Of a stretch of 40,853 bases of DNA, positions 21,160-30,649 are shown one piece after another. Source of the DNA: a virus. Numbering within the stretch: position 1 is the first letter of the stretch; every line of letters begins with the position of its first letter. The stretch lies in IMG/VR virus record IMGVR_UViG_3300046167_000283, positions 1 to 40,853 of that record, one strand, 5' to 3'. Below the pieces are notes generated by a model. It was not told where the DNA came from, made no database searches, and saw nothing but the letters and a program-made list of their open reading frames with translations. The translations under genes were made by a program, and so were the position numbers.

Positions 21160-22449
21160 TTACGATTCCCTCTTTGCAAGTGCTTCTGCAAGCATTCTGT
21201 CAGCCGTCTCTGCTCTCTTAGGATTTCCGATCAAAACCCCGTCAACGTAAACTTCTCGACGGTCGTCTTTGTATATAATGCCAGTGCCGCCGCTCTGAAG
21301 GTTCGACAAGAGCTGGGCTTGCTCGTAGCCAGTGTCTCCCGGCCCAGCGGGTCTGTCATTGTCCGTTGCGTGGGATGGTCGGCTTTCAAAGCCGCCGCTG
21401 TATGTGTTTTCCTGAAACGCCTGCTGAGCATTTTGACCAGAAGGCAAAGTGAATGTTGACGGATCATTCGGATCAAACGCAGGGATTGCACCCGAGGCAA
21501 GGCCCGCAGCACGCTGTGCCGCTTGATAGTCAAGTTGAGTTTCCATTGCCGTGCGGTTGCTGTTATCTATATTGCGGTATTCGTTGCGCGGAGCCATCGC
21601 CTCCGCTGCCTCGTTTGCAAGCAATCCAGTAAGGCCGGGAATATTAGACACGGCGTTAAGGCCAGCGGCAACATCGCCACCAAAAGTCGTGCCTGTCATG
21701 CCACCCGTGGCAAGCGAGCCTTGGCCAGACGTAGCCAAGTTATTCATATAAATGTTGTCAGCCGCCAACTGAGCTGGATTGCTCATAGACTGAGACTGGT
21801 ATGCAGCATACTGCTCCGGTGTCATTTGAGACTCAGCAGTGCGCGATGGATCAAACGAGTCCATGCCAAGTTCGTCAGCAATTATTTGGCTGTAATCTCT
21901 TATCTCAGCGTCACTCAAAGCAGAGCCATTACCGCCGCCAGCTCCGGGGTATGAAACAAGCCCACCGCCACCACTATCACCACCGCCAGCATAAATGCCG
22001 CCCAGATCACCGGGCGTGGCTGTGTAGTCGACCATAGGCCCAACATTTGCACCGGGTACGCCAGAGTAAGGGTCAATGAACAAGCTATCAATGAGAGCCT
22101 TTTGCCCCGGACGGCGCGAAGCAAGCTCGGCCATAGATTGCTCAAACATTGGCGCTGAGGAATAACCGCGAACACCGCCAGCGTATGTGGTTGGCGCAGG
22201 CATACCGCCAGTAATATCTTGCTGGGACATGTCGCCGCCAGCCAAACCAAATGCTCCAGCAGTGCCAGCCGTGTTTCGGAATGCAGCCTCCTGCATCGGA
22301 GTAAACGCAGCAACGTCAGCGCCGTAGTATGGCACATAACCAATCTGCGATATTGTGTCTGCGCGGGCTAGATTGCGCTTCGCCGCGTCCTCAATGTATT
22401 GAGGAATTTCAACTGTCGATGACGTTGATCCGCCTTTTCCGCCTGACAT
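21160..22449 (-). CDS. Gly/Ala-rich virion protein, 429 aa
   Basis: This is a low-complexity, Gly/Ser/Ala/Gln-rich protein with an N-terminal motif (IPQYIEDAAKRNLARADTI...GYVPYYGADVAAFTPMQEAA) that I recall in marine-phage structural proteins next to ejection proteins. It also has a C-terminal short beta unit (GTGIIYKDDRREVYVDGVLIG). It is probably a tail or internal virion component. Start and stop overlap the neighbouring genes by TAATG-type joints. Confidence 0.68.
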   Translation of the reverse strand: MSGGKGGSTSSTVEIPQYIEDAAKRNLARADTISQIGYVPYYGADVAAFTPMQEAAFRNTAGTAGAFGLAGGDMSQQDITGGMPAPTTYAGGVRGYSSAPMFEQSMAELASRRPGQKALIDSLFIDPYSGVPGANVGPMVDYTATPGDLGGIYAGGGDSGGGGLVSYPGAGGGNGSALSDAEIRDYSQIIADELGMDSFDPSRTAESQMTPEQYAAYQSQSMSNPAQLAADNIYMNNLATSGQGSLATGGMTGTTFGGDVAAGLNAVSNIPGLTGLLANEAAEAMAPRNEYRNIDNSNRTAMETQLDYQAAQRAAGLASGAIPAFDPNDPSTFTLPSGQNAQQAFQENTYSGGFESRPSHATDNDRPAGPGDTGYEQAQLLSNLQSGGTGIIYKDDRREVYVDGVLIGNPKRAETADRMLAEALAKRES

Positions 22450-22811
22450 TATGCGAACTCCTTAACGTATGATGCGTGCTGAACTTCCCAGCCATGCGCC
22501 TTTAATGGTTTTTTCCAGCCAAATCGGCCAGACATTGATAGGGCGGAGCAGCCTTGAGCCTTTGCCCATGTTATCACATCGTTGTGCATATCTAAAATCT
22601 GCTCCAATTCACCGCCGCCAAGAAAGACATTTAGCACCTTCTTTTTGGGATATACCACAATTTCAGTTACTATGCACCCCTTTGGCGTCGGCCACAACTG
22701 CATGAGGCCACGCTGCAACCCATCAACTACATCCGCAAAGTCATGCGTGCCGCCGCTGTAGCTTAGAGCTGCCTCAATCCAAGGCTTACATCTGGCCAAA
22801 TCCTTATCCAT
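22449..22811 (-). CDS. Small GNAT-like phage protein, 120 aa
   Basis: Resemblance is to a small acetyltransferase-like phage protein found beside tail genes. It has a start LARCKPWIEAAL, a hydrophobic strand GCIVTEIVVYPKKKVLNVFLGGGELEQI (about 46-73) and an end W.KPLKAHGWE, as in GNAT family members. The usual acetyl-CoA loop is not obvious, so catalysis is unproven. It may be a tail-associated accessory protein. It overlaps the next gene by eight bases. Confidence 0.65.
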   Translation of the reverse strand: MDKDLARCKPWIEAALSYSGGTHDFADVVDGLQRGLMQLWPTPKGCIVTEIVVYPKKKVLNVFLGGGELEQILDMHNDVITWAKAQGCSALSMSGRFGWKKPLKAHGWEVQHASYVKEFA

Positions 22812-23454
22812 GCAACCTCGTAATTGCTATCGTTGAGGCAGGCGCGGCAGGCGCAAATGCAGTTGCGGCTGTTGCGTCAAGAAAGCCATTGGTGTTGTCT
22901 GCGGCCCACATAGCTTCAAGGTAATCCCCAGCGTTAAGCTCAAATATTGCAGAGCGCGACACAACTAAAACAGACCCGTTTTGATGTAGTGCGTTTTTCA
23001 TTGTTGACCCGGCAACGTCAGAGCCGTTGACCCGGGGCCAAAACCAGAAGTTTACAGTTGAGCTTGATGTCGATGCAATCTGCGCAGAAAAGCTAATCAT
23101 ATACTGACCAGCCTCATCGAACACAATCCGAGAGGCTGGAGTACCGTTATTAATACCGTCAGTGGTGCTGGAAGTGTAAGTCAAAGCGTAAGCTGTGTTT
23201 ATAGACGCGGCAGTTTGGTCTGCGGTCACTGCCCCGGAATACTTGCCGTCCTCCAAAACAACTTGCACCCACTCACCGTTCTTTGAGACCACCGGGTAGC
23301 CATTCACGTTATCCCATAGCATCACGCCATTTTCAGAAGCCGATGAATAAGTTTCCTTGAAGCCGAGCTGGTCTAAAGCCCGGCCAAGGTAGCGCCGCAT
23401 ATTCTCGGCCCACTGCGCTATGTCAAGCGTGATGGGTGGAAGTATTCGGCTCAT
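22804..23454 (-). CDS. Tail-fibre-like protein with a C1q/TNF-like jelly-roll domain, 216 aa
   Basis: The N-terminal 70 residues form a short helical anchor. The C-terminal 130 residues read like a C1q-like beta jelly roll (TPASRIVFDEAGQYMISFSAQI; VNFWFWPRVNGSDV; SVLVVSRSAIFELNAGDYLEAMW). Such domains end phage fibres and contact receptors. It lies next to the nozzle gene. The start overlaps the upstream stop (ATGA). Confidence 0.7.
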   Translation of the reverse strand: MSRILPPITLDIAQWAENMRRYLGRALDQLGFKETYSSASENGVMLWDNVNGYPVVSKNGEWVQVVLEDGKYSGAVTADQTAASINTAYALTYTSSTTDGINNGTPASRIVFDEAGQYMISFSAQIASTSSSTVNFWFWPRVNGSDVAGSTMKNALHQNGSVLVVSRSAIFELNAGDYLEAMWAADNTNGFLDATAATAFAPAAPASTIAITRLHG

Positions 23455-24929
23455 CTGCGGCCACCAGCTACAGCGTCAAGCCGCATAATACCAACGCGCC
23501 AATCGGACTCCGCATTGCCCGTAACGCGCATCCTAATTTGACGCCCGGTAAAACGCAGGCTTGTGGGGTTAGCCATGTTGTATGGGCCATAATCTCGCTC
23601 AGTGTCCGTCGGATAAAAACGTGTTTTAAATGTGGCATTTACATCACCCAGCGTGTTTTCGTCTGGGATCATGCCGCGCACAGCCATCACGTTCTCACCT
23701 ACGCCCAGCGCAATTGGGCCTGTCTCGGCAAAAGGAGATTGGCCACCGTAGTCAAAGCCAATCTCTTGCTCATACAGAACGCCATCTGCGGCAATCCAAA
23801 ACGGCTGACGGAATACGCCACGATCAACGCCAGCGGTGCGGTCAATCTCGCCAGTGGTCCAAATGTTTTCTGCGTAATCAAACGCAACGTAGCTGTCACA
23901 CTCTGTGCCACTGGAGCTTGGGTAAAACCACCAGATTTCGTTAAACCGACTGTTGACTACAGCGTGAACTTTTGACCTTTGGTCATTGTTCATGTCGCTA
24001 AAAACATAATCAGCAACTTCGCACGGCAAGTCTCGCACAGAGCCACCAGCGTAGATAAAGAATGAGCGCTGGCCCATCCACACTACGCCTTCATCAATCG
24101 AGGCGGCGGCGTTAGATGCAATTAAGCCACACGACGTACCGACCCGCTCAAAGCCGTAAACGAATGGAGGACCGCTGTATGTGGCTGTATGGGCGTCTTG
24201 ATCTGTTAAGATGAGCGACTGCCCGCGTGTGCGTAATCCCTTGAGGATTGTGCCGTTGGTTTGGATTTCAATGTCACCAGCCTCATTAGTCGCCGCTGGT
24301 GTCCAAGTATTGTTATCCTCACGGTCAGACCACGCAACCTTGCGAGGGTTGCCGCCTGCGCCAAAGGCAAACACAAACCGTTCTTCCGTCACCATCATGC
24401 CGGAGCAGTCCACTGGAGCGTTTGATAATACTGCCGCTGGTGTTGCGCCGTTAAGCTGCCACTCGTAAATCTTGCCGTCATCCGCCGTTGTGGCCAGCAA
24501 GTATTCGCCCCAATTTTCCAAGCTCCATGTGGTCGCCGGGAAAATAGTTCCGATGTCCTCTGACGGCAGGCCGTAAAGGCTAGTCCCGTACACACCGCCA
24601 CCGTAGCTTGTAAAAGAGGTTGCATCCACGCGGCCAGTAGTGAAGCCAGAAGGCGTAATGTCGCTTACGGCGTTACCAGAAGTCATTGCATACAGCTTGT
24701 TGGCCGTGCCAAAGGCAACGCGACGATTGCCGCTGTTGTCTTCCCACGCAACCATTGTGCGTGTTACGCCGTCTAAATCAACGCTTCCGCGCTGACGCCA
24801 GCCGCCAACTGGGCGCAAAGCACCCTCATGCCAACGAATCAAGTTGCCATCACGCCAGCGGCCTTGAGACTGATACTCAGTGCCGTTTCTGTATTGGCCC
24901 GCTGGAATGTTGAGGGGGATTAACGGCAT
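23451..24929 (-). CDS. Tail nozzle / packaged-DNA stabilisation protein, P22 gp10-like, 492 aa
   Basis: This is the likely tail-tube nozzle, plugging the portal-adaptor channel and connecting to the tail tip. The sequence is rich in beta blades with GERVVWxDxEDNNTW-like elements (KVAWSDREDNNTWTP), GTSCGLIASNAAASIDEGVVWMGQRSFFIYAGG and RFNEIWWFYPSSSGTECDSYVAFDY, as in P22 gp10 and SU10 nozzle proteins. The C-terminus includes a small domain with SLRFTGRQIRMRV. GAGG precedes the ATG. Neighbours are tail-fibre proteins. Confidence 0.85.
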   Translation of the reverse strand: MPLIPLNIPAGQYRNGTEYQSQGRWRDGNLIRWHEGALRPVGGWRQRGSVDLDGVTRTMVAWEDNSGNRRVAFGTANKLYAMTSGNAVSDITPSGFTTGRVDATSFTSYGGGVYGTSLYGLPSEDIGTIFPATTWSLENWGEYLLATTADDGKIYEWQLNGATPAAVLSNAPVDCSGMMVTEERFVFAFGAGGNPRKVAWSDREDNNTWTPAATNEAGDIEIQTNGTILKGLRTRGQSLILTDQDAHTATYSGPPFVYGFERVGTSCGLIASNAAASIDEGVVWMGQRSFFIYAGGSVRDLPCEVADYVFSDMNNDQRSKVHAVVNSRFNEIWWFYPSSSGTECDSYVAFDYAENIWTTGEIDRTAGVDRGVFRQPFWIAADGVLYEQEIGFDYGGQSPFAETGPIALGVGENVMAVRGMIPDENTLGDVNATFKTRFYPTDTERDYGPYNMANPTSLRFTGRQIRMRVTGNAESDWRVGIMRLDAVAGGRR

Positions 24930-24938
24930 GGAGAACCT

Positions 24939-27497
24939 CTATGTTTTCACTAGCATCTTTGTAGCAGATATTGCCGTTCCCGCCAAGACGCTTGGGTCGG
25001 CAGGGGTTGTGCCTACAGTGCCATCTGTCTGGACGTAGTATTGCTGACCAGCGGTGAGGCTTAATTGGTTTGTGGAGACCGTGCCTACGATGTCAACCAC
25101 AGCGTTGTCGCCGTCGGCTACTTCGCCTCTGGTAATTGTGTCTGCCTGAAATACAATTGCGTTTCCGTACTGAGAGTTAGCATCATCCTGATATGCTATT
25201 ACAGTTTTTTGTGAAGCAGTGTCGTAAGCAGCCGAAATCCACTCACTCTTTGAGCTTTCAAAAGTAAGCGCGCTTCCAAAGCTGACAGACGTACCGCTAA
25301 CCGTTCCCTCTATAACTTTACCAAAATCAGAGTCTCCGCCGTCTTGATAAGCTATAACTACTTTGTTTGTACTGGGATCAAAAACTGCTGATATGTCGTT
25401 AGTGTTTGACTCTTGAAACACAGCGGCAGTGCCAAAGCTAATAGACGTACCGCTTACTGTCCCCACAATGGCCGTGCCAAAAAATGAATTACCAGCGTCT
25501 TTATATGCTACAACAACTTTATTGCTGCTGCTGTCAAAAGCCGAAGACATCTGTGTCGCTGTTGCCGCCTCAAAAACAACGGCGGTTCCAAAGCTGATAG
25601 ACGTACCGCTTACTGTCCCTACTATCGCAGTGCCGTAGTTGCTATTGCCTTCATCGCTGTAAGAGATAACCACTTTGTTGCTGTTGCTATCAAATGTGGC
25701 AGATATTTCGTTTGTACTAGCCGCCTCAAAAACAACGTCGGAACCAAAGCTGATGGACGTGCCACTTACCGTACCTACGTTGCACGAGCCTTGATCGCTG
25801 TTGCCAAGGTCTCTGTATGCTACAACAATTTTCTGTAAGTTACTGTCATAAGTCATCGCCTTGCCAGATGCGTTGGCAGTTTTAAACACAGCGGCAGACC
25901 CAAAGCTGATGGACGTACCACTTACCGTACCTACAATAGCAGTGCCGTAGCTCGAGTTCCCCCCGTCAGTGTAAGCTACAACAATTTTTTGCGAGTTAGT
26001 GTCGTAGGTAACAGCAAAATCATAGCTACTAGCACTTTCAAAAACAACGGCGGTCCCAAAGCTAATTGATGTGCCACTTACCGTCCCTACGATTGCTGTT
26101 CCGTAGTTACTGTTGCCACGGTCTCTATATGCAATAACTACTTTTTGGCTGTTAGTATCGTAAACGGCGGACATTTGATCTGCTTCGGCACTTTCAAACA
26201 CAACCGCAGAACCTACAGACTGAGGTGAACCCGAAACCACCCCACCAGACATACCGATGTAGTTCTCGGAGGTGAGGTTGGTGTCGGCGTAGGCGTTTCC
26301 AAACGTGACAGAAGTTCCGTAGCCTAAATTTCCGTCATCCCCGTAAGCAATCACAGTTCTTTTAGACCCCACTCCATAAGCGGAGCCAATCCAATCCGTT
26401 GTGGCTGACTCGAAAACCAAAGCCGTCCCAAAGCTGATCGACGTGCCACTAACTGTACCCGCAACGACAGTGCCGTAGCTGGAATTGCTGTAATCCCGAT
26501 ACGCTACACTCACCTTTCCAGCGAGACTGTCGTATGATGCGGAGAGATCATCTGCACTTGTTCCAAAGGTAACGCTTGTTCCAAAGCTAATAGAGGTGCC
26601 GCTAACTGTGCCGACAACTGCCTCTCCCTCCACCCCAATTCTATAGATAACAACAATTTTTTCGTTAGAGGCATCATACACTAAAGAAAAGTCTGACGTG
26701 GTGTTGGTATCGTCAACAATTACAGGAGTGCCAAAGCTAATAGAGGTGCCGCTGACGGTGCCGACGGCGGCTTTCCCGTCACCGTTTGATGAGATTTGAT
26801 AACCCACAACGACTTTTTGTTCACCCGCATGATAGGCAACTGAACCCATACGGCCACTTGTTTCAATAACAGAAGCAGAACCAAAGCTAATAGAGGTGCC
26901 GCTAATTGTGCCAACAATAGCGCTGATACTTGGGTTGCCGCCGACAACTGCCGAAAACGTGATAACAACTTTCTGAGATGAGCTGTCATAAACGGAAGAA
27001 ACCCAATCAGTTGATGAACTTTCAAATACGACAATCGTCCCAAAGCTAATAGCGGTGCCGCTAACCGTGCCTACAACGGCTTTTCCGTAGTCTGAGTTTT
27101 CAGTGTCTACATAAGAAATTAAGATTTTATCTTGACCAGCGTCGTATGTTACACTTGAAAATTCTGCGCCGCCATCTTCAAAAACAACAGGTGTGCCGAA
27201 GCTGATAGATGAGCCGCTAACCGTGCCTACAACAGCCGTGCCTCTATTGCTGTTTCCTCGGTCTGTGTATGCAATGACAAATTTGCCATCAGCAGAAGCA
27301 TAGCCTACTGCTGGGCCTTCTATGTTGGCGCTTTCAAATACGACTGGGGTGCCAACAGCTTGAACTAAATCAGTCTCCTCAACAACGCTCACAGTCCCGT
27401 CAGCATTAACCACAACAGGCTGACCGCTTGGCAGTGTCCCAGATGCAACGGCCTTGAGCTTACCGCCCTCTTGCTTTGGAATGGTATCTAGTGCCAT
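24939..27497 (-). CDS. Two-propeller tail protein, 852 aa, fourteen blades
   Basis: This is probably a receptor-binding or tail-decorating protein. It holds fourteen repeats of about 45 residues with the pattern (SI)SFGxxVVF...YDxxxxKVVIAYxDxGNSxYGTAIVGTVSG, split 7+7 by a linker with NLTSENYIG. That is two seven-bladed beta-propellers in one chain. The N-terminus (LKAVASGTLPSGQPVVVNADGTVSVVEET) and C-terminus (SLTAGQQYYVQTDGTVGTTPADPSVLAGTA) match its neighbours at 27501-28943 and 29216-30649. AAGGG precedes the start. It is separated from the 27501-28943 gene by 3 bases. Confidence 0.85.
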   Translation of the reverse strand: MALDTIPKQEGGKLKAVASGTLPSGQPVVVNADGTVSVVEETDLVQAVGTPVVFESANIEGPAVGYASADGKFVIAYTDRGNSNRGTAVVGTVSGSSISFGTPVVFEDGGAEFSSVTYDAGQDKILISYVDTENSDYGKAVVGTVSGTAISFGTIVVFESSSTDWVSSVYDSSSQKVVITFSAVVGGNPSISAIVGTISGTSISFGSASVIETSGRMGSVAYHAGEQKVVVGYQISSNGDGKAAVGTVSGTSISFGTPVIVDDTNTTSDFSLVYDASNEKIVVIYRIGVEGEAVVGTVSGTSISFGTSVTFGTSADDLSASYDSLAGKVSVAYRDYSNSSYGTVVAGTVSGTSISFGTALVFESATTDWIGSAYGVGSKRTVIAYGDDGNLGYGTSVTFGNAYADTNLTSENYIGMSGGVVSGSPQSVGSAVVFESAEADQMSAVYDTNSQKVVIAYRDRGNSNYGTAIVGTVSGTSISFGTAVVFESASSYDFAVTYDTNSQKIVVAYTDGGNSSYGTAIVGTVSGTSISFGSAAVFKTANASGKAMTYDSNLQKIVVAYRDLGNSDQGSCNVGTVSGTSISFGSDVVFEAASTNEISATFDSNSNKVVISYSDEGNSNYGTAIVGTVSGTSISFGTAVVFEAATATQMSSAFDSSSNKVVVAYKDAGNSFFGTAIVGTVSGTSISFGTAAVFQESNTNDISAVFDPSTNKVVIAYQDGGDSDFGKVIEGTVSGTSVSFGSALTFESSKSEWISAAYDTASQKTVIAYQDDANSQYGNAIVFQADTITRGEVADGDNAVVDIVGTVSTNQLSLTAGQQYYVQTDGTVGTTPADPSVLAGTAISATKMLVKT

Positions 27498-27500
27498 GTC

Positions 27501-28943
27501 TTAGCCCTTCACGATAAGTTTGGTTGCAGCTACAGCAGTGCCAGCGAATACACTTGGCGATGCGGGGGTAGTCCCCAGTGTGCCGTCCGTCTGAACGTAG
27601 TAACTCTGACCTGCGGTCAAGCCAGATTGGTTCTCGTCCACAGCGCCCTTGATGTTGATCTTAGCGCCTTGCCCACTAGGTGCGCCTGTGGCGGCTGTGC
27701 CGATGTAGTTGTCAGAGGTGAGGTTGGTCACTGTCTCGTCCAGCGTCATTGTCAAAGACGTGCCGTAGCTCGAGTTACCCTCGTCTTTATAAGTAATCAC
27801 AATCCGGTTAGCCGCTGTGTCATATACCATTGCACTACCAGCAGGCTCATGCGTGGCGTTAAATGTAGACTCTGTGCTAAAGGATACTGACGTGCCACTA
27901 ATGGTGGCGGGGATTGCACTGGCCGCAGTGCTTCCGTCTCTGTAGCTAAAAACGACTTTCTGGGCGCTAGAATTATATGCCGCTCTAATTTGAGTTGTCA
28001 GTGCTGCATTGAAAATCGCTGCTGTACCGAAAGATATAGATGTACCACTGACCGCACCAACAACAGCCTTGCCTTGGTCACTGTCATTGCCGTCCCTAAA
28101 CCCAATAAGGACTTTTTCCTGAGACGCATCGTAAGCGACTGCAAGGTTTTGCGTTGAGCCTGTTTCAAACTCAACAGCACTTCCGAAGCTAATAGAAGTG
28201 CCGGACACAGTGCCGACGTTGGCAGTACCTCGGTTATTACTTGTCTTGGTGTAGACCACCACTGTCTTTTGAGAAGCGGCATCGTAAGCCAAATTTATGT
28301 TGATGACCGTTGAGCTTTGAAATGTCACCGCAGTACCAAAGCTGATAGACGTTCCACTTACCGTACCCACAACAGCCTTGCCGTGGTTTGAAGTGCCGCT
28401 GTCAGGATATGCGATGACCACTTTTTCAGACGCAACGTCGTAAACACAATCCAGCTTATTGAGTAGAGAGTCGCCATCAATCTGCGTGGAGCTGCCGAAA
28501 GTAATGGAAGTACCGCTAACAGTACCGACGCTTGCCGCAAGGCCACCTGCACTCTTTTTATATGCAACCACAACTTTACCCGCCACGCTGTCGTAGGTGG
28601 CTTGCGGCTCTGACATTCCCGCAGAAAAAAACACAACGGGAGTACCGAAAGATATGCTGTCCCCTGATACCGTGCCAACTGACGCTGTGCCGTAACTTGA
28701 GTTGCCGTTGTTTTGATAAAAAACGACAATCTTTTGATTGCTTGGGTCATACGTCAAAGCAGTCTGATCGGTTCTAGCGTCGTTGTAGATAACATCGCTT
28801 CCAAAGCCTTGGGTTAAGGATGTCTCCTCAACAACACTCACAGTGCCATCTGAGTTCACTACAACAGTGTCACCCGTGGACAACGCACCACTGGCAACGG
28901 CCTGTAATTCTCTCGCTTTTCCAGCGTTACCAATGATGCGCAT
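27501..28943 (-). CDS. Seven-bladed propeller tail protein, 480 aa
   Basis: Seven repeats of the same blade pattern (KxVVxYxxxGNSSYGTASVGTVSGxSISFG...) follow an N-terminal ELQAVASGALSTGDTVVVNSDGTVSVVEET module. After the propeller comes NLTSDNYIG and a C-terminal module SGLTAGQSYYVQTDGTLGTTPASPS. It is a paralogue of both other propeller genes and presumably a host- or sugar-contacting tail component. GGAGG lies upstream of the ATG with longer than usual spacing. Confidence 0.85.
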   Translation of the reverse strand: MRIIGNAGKARELQAVASGALSTGDTVVVNSDGTVSVVEETSLTQGFGSDVIYNDARTDQTALTYDPSNQKIVVFYQNNGNSSYGTASVGTVSGDSISFGTPVVFFSAGMSEPQATYDSVAGKVVVAYKKSAGGLAASVGTVSGTSITFGSSTQIDGDSLLNKLDCVYDVASEKVVIAYPDSGTSNHGKAVVGTVSGTSISFGTAVTFQSSTVININLAYDAASQKTVVVYTKTSNNRGTANVGTVSGTSISFGSAVEFETGSTQNLAVAYDASQEKVLIGFRDGNDSDQGKAVVGAVSGTSISFGTAAIFNAALTTQIRAAYNSSAQKVVFSYRDGSTAASAIPATISGTSVSFSTESTFNATHEPAGSAMVYDTAANRIVITYKDEGNSSYGTSLTMTLDETVTNLTSDNYIGTAATGAPSGQGAKINIKGAVDENQSGLTAGQSYYVQTDGTLGTTPASPSVFAGTAVAATKLIVKG

Positions 28944-28949
28944 ATCAGA

Positions 28950-29210
28950 TTAGTCCTCCAGCGTAGCAGGATCGACCCAATCAGGGTTCAACGTCCATGT
29001 AGTGCCGTCAAAGAAATACTTGTTACCAGACCAATCCGCAGGGGCGTTTGTCACGTTGTCAGTGACGGTCACCGTGGTGCTGTTCAAGTCACCAATGATG
29101 AACTGCGCGGGATCACCAACTGTGATGCTATCAGCAGTAGCAGTGATGGTTACGTCATCTGCAAGGAGGTACTTGCTCAGGCCGCTTGACGTTTCAACAA
29201 TAGTCTTCAT
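28950..29210 (-). CDS. Small tail-associated protein, 86 aa
   Basis: This is a beta-rich, Thr/Val/Asp-rich protein (ETSSGLSKYLLADDVTITAT; VGDPAQFIIGDLNSTTVTVTDN) ending in WTLNPDWVDPATLED. I recall similar short proteins amid tail genes of marine phages. It lies seven and five bases from its neighbours inside the propeller-protein group. Its role, such as a fibre chaperone or junction protein, is unknown. Confidence 0.7.
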   Translation of the reverse strand: MKTIVETSSGLSKYLLADDVTITATADSITVGDPAQFIIGDLNSTTVTVTDNVTNAPADWSGNKYFFDGTTWTLNPDWVDPATLED

Positions 29211-29215
29211 GGGAG

Positions 29216-30649
29216 TTACCCTTTCACGATAATGGAGTTAGAAGAGATGGCCGTTCCAGCCACAACAGACGGACTAGCAGGGGTTGTACCCAACGTGCCG
29301 TCAGTCTGCACATAGTAAGTCTCGCCAGCCGTTAAACCAGATTGGTTCTTGTCCACGGAGCAAGTCGAGTTAAGTGCTGCGGATTGACCGTCAGCGTAGC
29401 CGCTATTGGCAAAGCCTATGAAGCCCTCGGAGGTGAGGTTGGTGGTGCTGTAAGTGGGCCGGAATACAACGGATGTCCCGTACTCAGAATTTCCAACATT
29501 TTCATATGATATAACTACGGCTTCCTCGTTGGGATCATAAGCAGCCGACACAAAATTTACTCTACCGCTTTCTACAACTAATTTAGAGTCAAAACTAATA
29601 GACGTTCCACTCACAGTACCGGCTATTGCCGTCCCATAGTTAAGGTTGCCAAGATCTGCATAAGCTATAACAACCTTTTGAGCCGCAGCATGATACACAA
29701 TGGAATTATAATTGGCTACTCCAGTGTTAAAAACTGCAGCAGTGCCAAAACTAATTGATGTCCCACTAACAGTGCCAACAGTGGCTAAGCCCTCAGTTGA
29801 TGCATAATAAGCTATAACAACCTTTTGAGCAGAAGCATCATAAGCTATGTTAATACTATTAGTGCCTTCGCTTCTAAAAACAACAGGACTGCCAAAACTA
29901 ATAGACGTGCCACTTACAGTTCCCACAATAGCTGTACCGTAACTACTATTGCCATTGTCATGGTAAGCTATAACAACCTTTTGGGCGCTGGCGTCATAAG
30001 CGATTGACTGTACGGTAGTATCCGCATTGTTGTATATTACAGGAGAGCCAAAACTTATTGATGTGCCGCTGACAGTGCCGACTATAGCAGTACCCTTGTC
30101 AGTGTTGCCGCCATCCTCGTAGCATATAACTATCTTCTGGGCGTTAGTGTCGTAAGTAGATGAAAGATTAAGAGGGTCGGTCGTGTCAAATAACACACGA
30201 GTGCCAAAACTAATGGAAGTTCCGCTAACAGTCCCCACAATGGCAAAGCCATCATTACTTTCGTTATAAATTACAACTACCTTTCCAGCACTAGCATCAT
30301 AAGTGGAGGAAAGCCGAGTTGTATTACCGCTCTCAAACACTACTGGCGTCCCAAAACTGATTGAAGTGCCGGACACAGTGCCGACTACAGCGGTGCCGTA
30401 TGCGGAGTTACCAACGTCGGTATAGGTCACTACAATTTTCTGAGAATTAACATCGTAAGCAGTTGAGGTCCGAGATATTATGTCGCTTTCAAACGCTACA
30501 GAGATACCACTAGCCTGCGTGACATTCGTCTCTTCGATAACACTAACAGTGCCATCTGAGTTCACAGAAACAGCTTCTCCAGTGGCTAACGCACCAGAGG
30601 CGATAGCACGAACTTCACCATCTACAGGGGCGTTGCCAATAAAGCGCAT
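29216..30649 (-). CDS. Seven-bladed propeller tail protein, 477 aa
   Basis: This is the third paralogue: an N-terminal EVRAIASGALATGEAVSVNSDGTVSVIEET module, then seven blades (KVVIAYxDxGNxxYGTAIVGTVSGTSISFG), NLTSEGFIGFAN and the C-terminal SGLTAGETYYVQTDGTLG module. Blade sequences differ mainly in the loops after SFGxxVxF, where target contact would be expected. Its start overlaps the upstream stop (TAATG). A tail-receptor role is inferred from position and fold. Confidence 0.85.
   Translation of the reverse strand: MRFIGNAPVDGEVRAIASGALATGEAVSVNSDGTVSVIEETNVTQASGISVAFESDIISRTSTAYDVNSQKIVVTYTDVGNSAYGTAVVGTVSGTSISFGTPVVFESGNTTRLSSTYDASAGKVVVIYNESNDGFAIVGTVSGTSISFGTRVLFDTTDPLNLSSTYDTNAQKIVICYEDGGNTDKGTAIVGTVSGTSISFGSPVIYNNADTTVQSIAYDASAQKVVIAYHDNGNSSYGTAIVGTVSGTSISFGSPVVFRSEGTNSINIAYDASAQKVVIAYYASTEGLATVGTVSGTSISFGTAAVFNTGVANYNSIVYHAAAQKVVIAYADLGNLNYGTAIAGTVSGTSISFDSKLVVESGRVNFVSAAYDPNEEAVVISYENVGNSEYGTSVVFRPTYSTTNLTSEGFIGFANSGYADGQSAALNSTCSVDKNQSGLTAGETYYVQTDGTLGTTPASPSVVAGTAISSNSIIVKG

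Noticed and set aside
24939-30649. A diversity-generating retroelement or CRISPR-like array suggested by the repeats
   Set aside because: Repeats are in-frame protein blades with varying sequence, not short identical direct repeats with spacers. No reverse transcriptase or template repeat is present.
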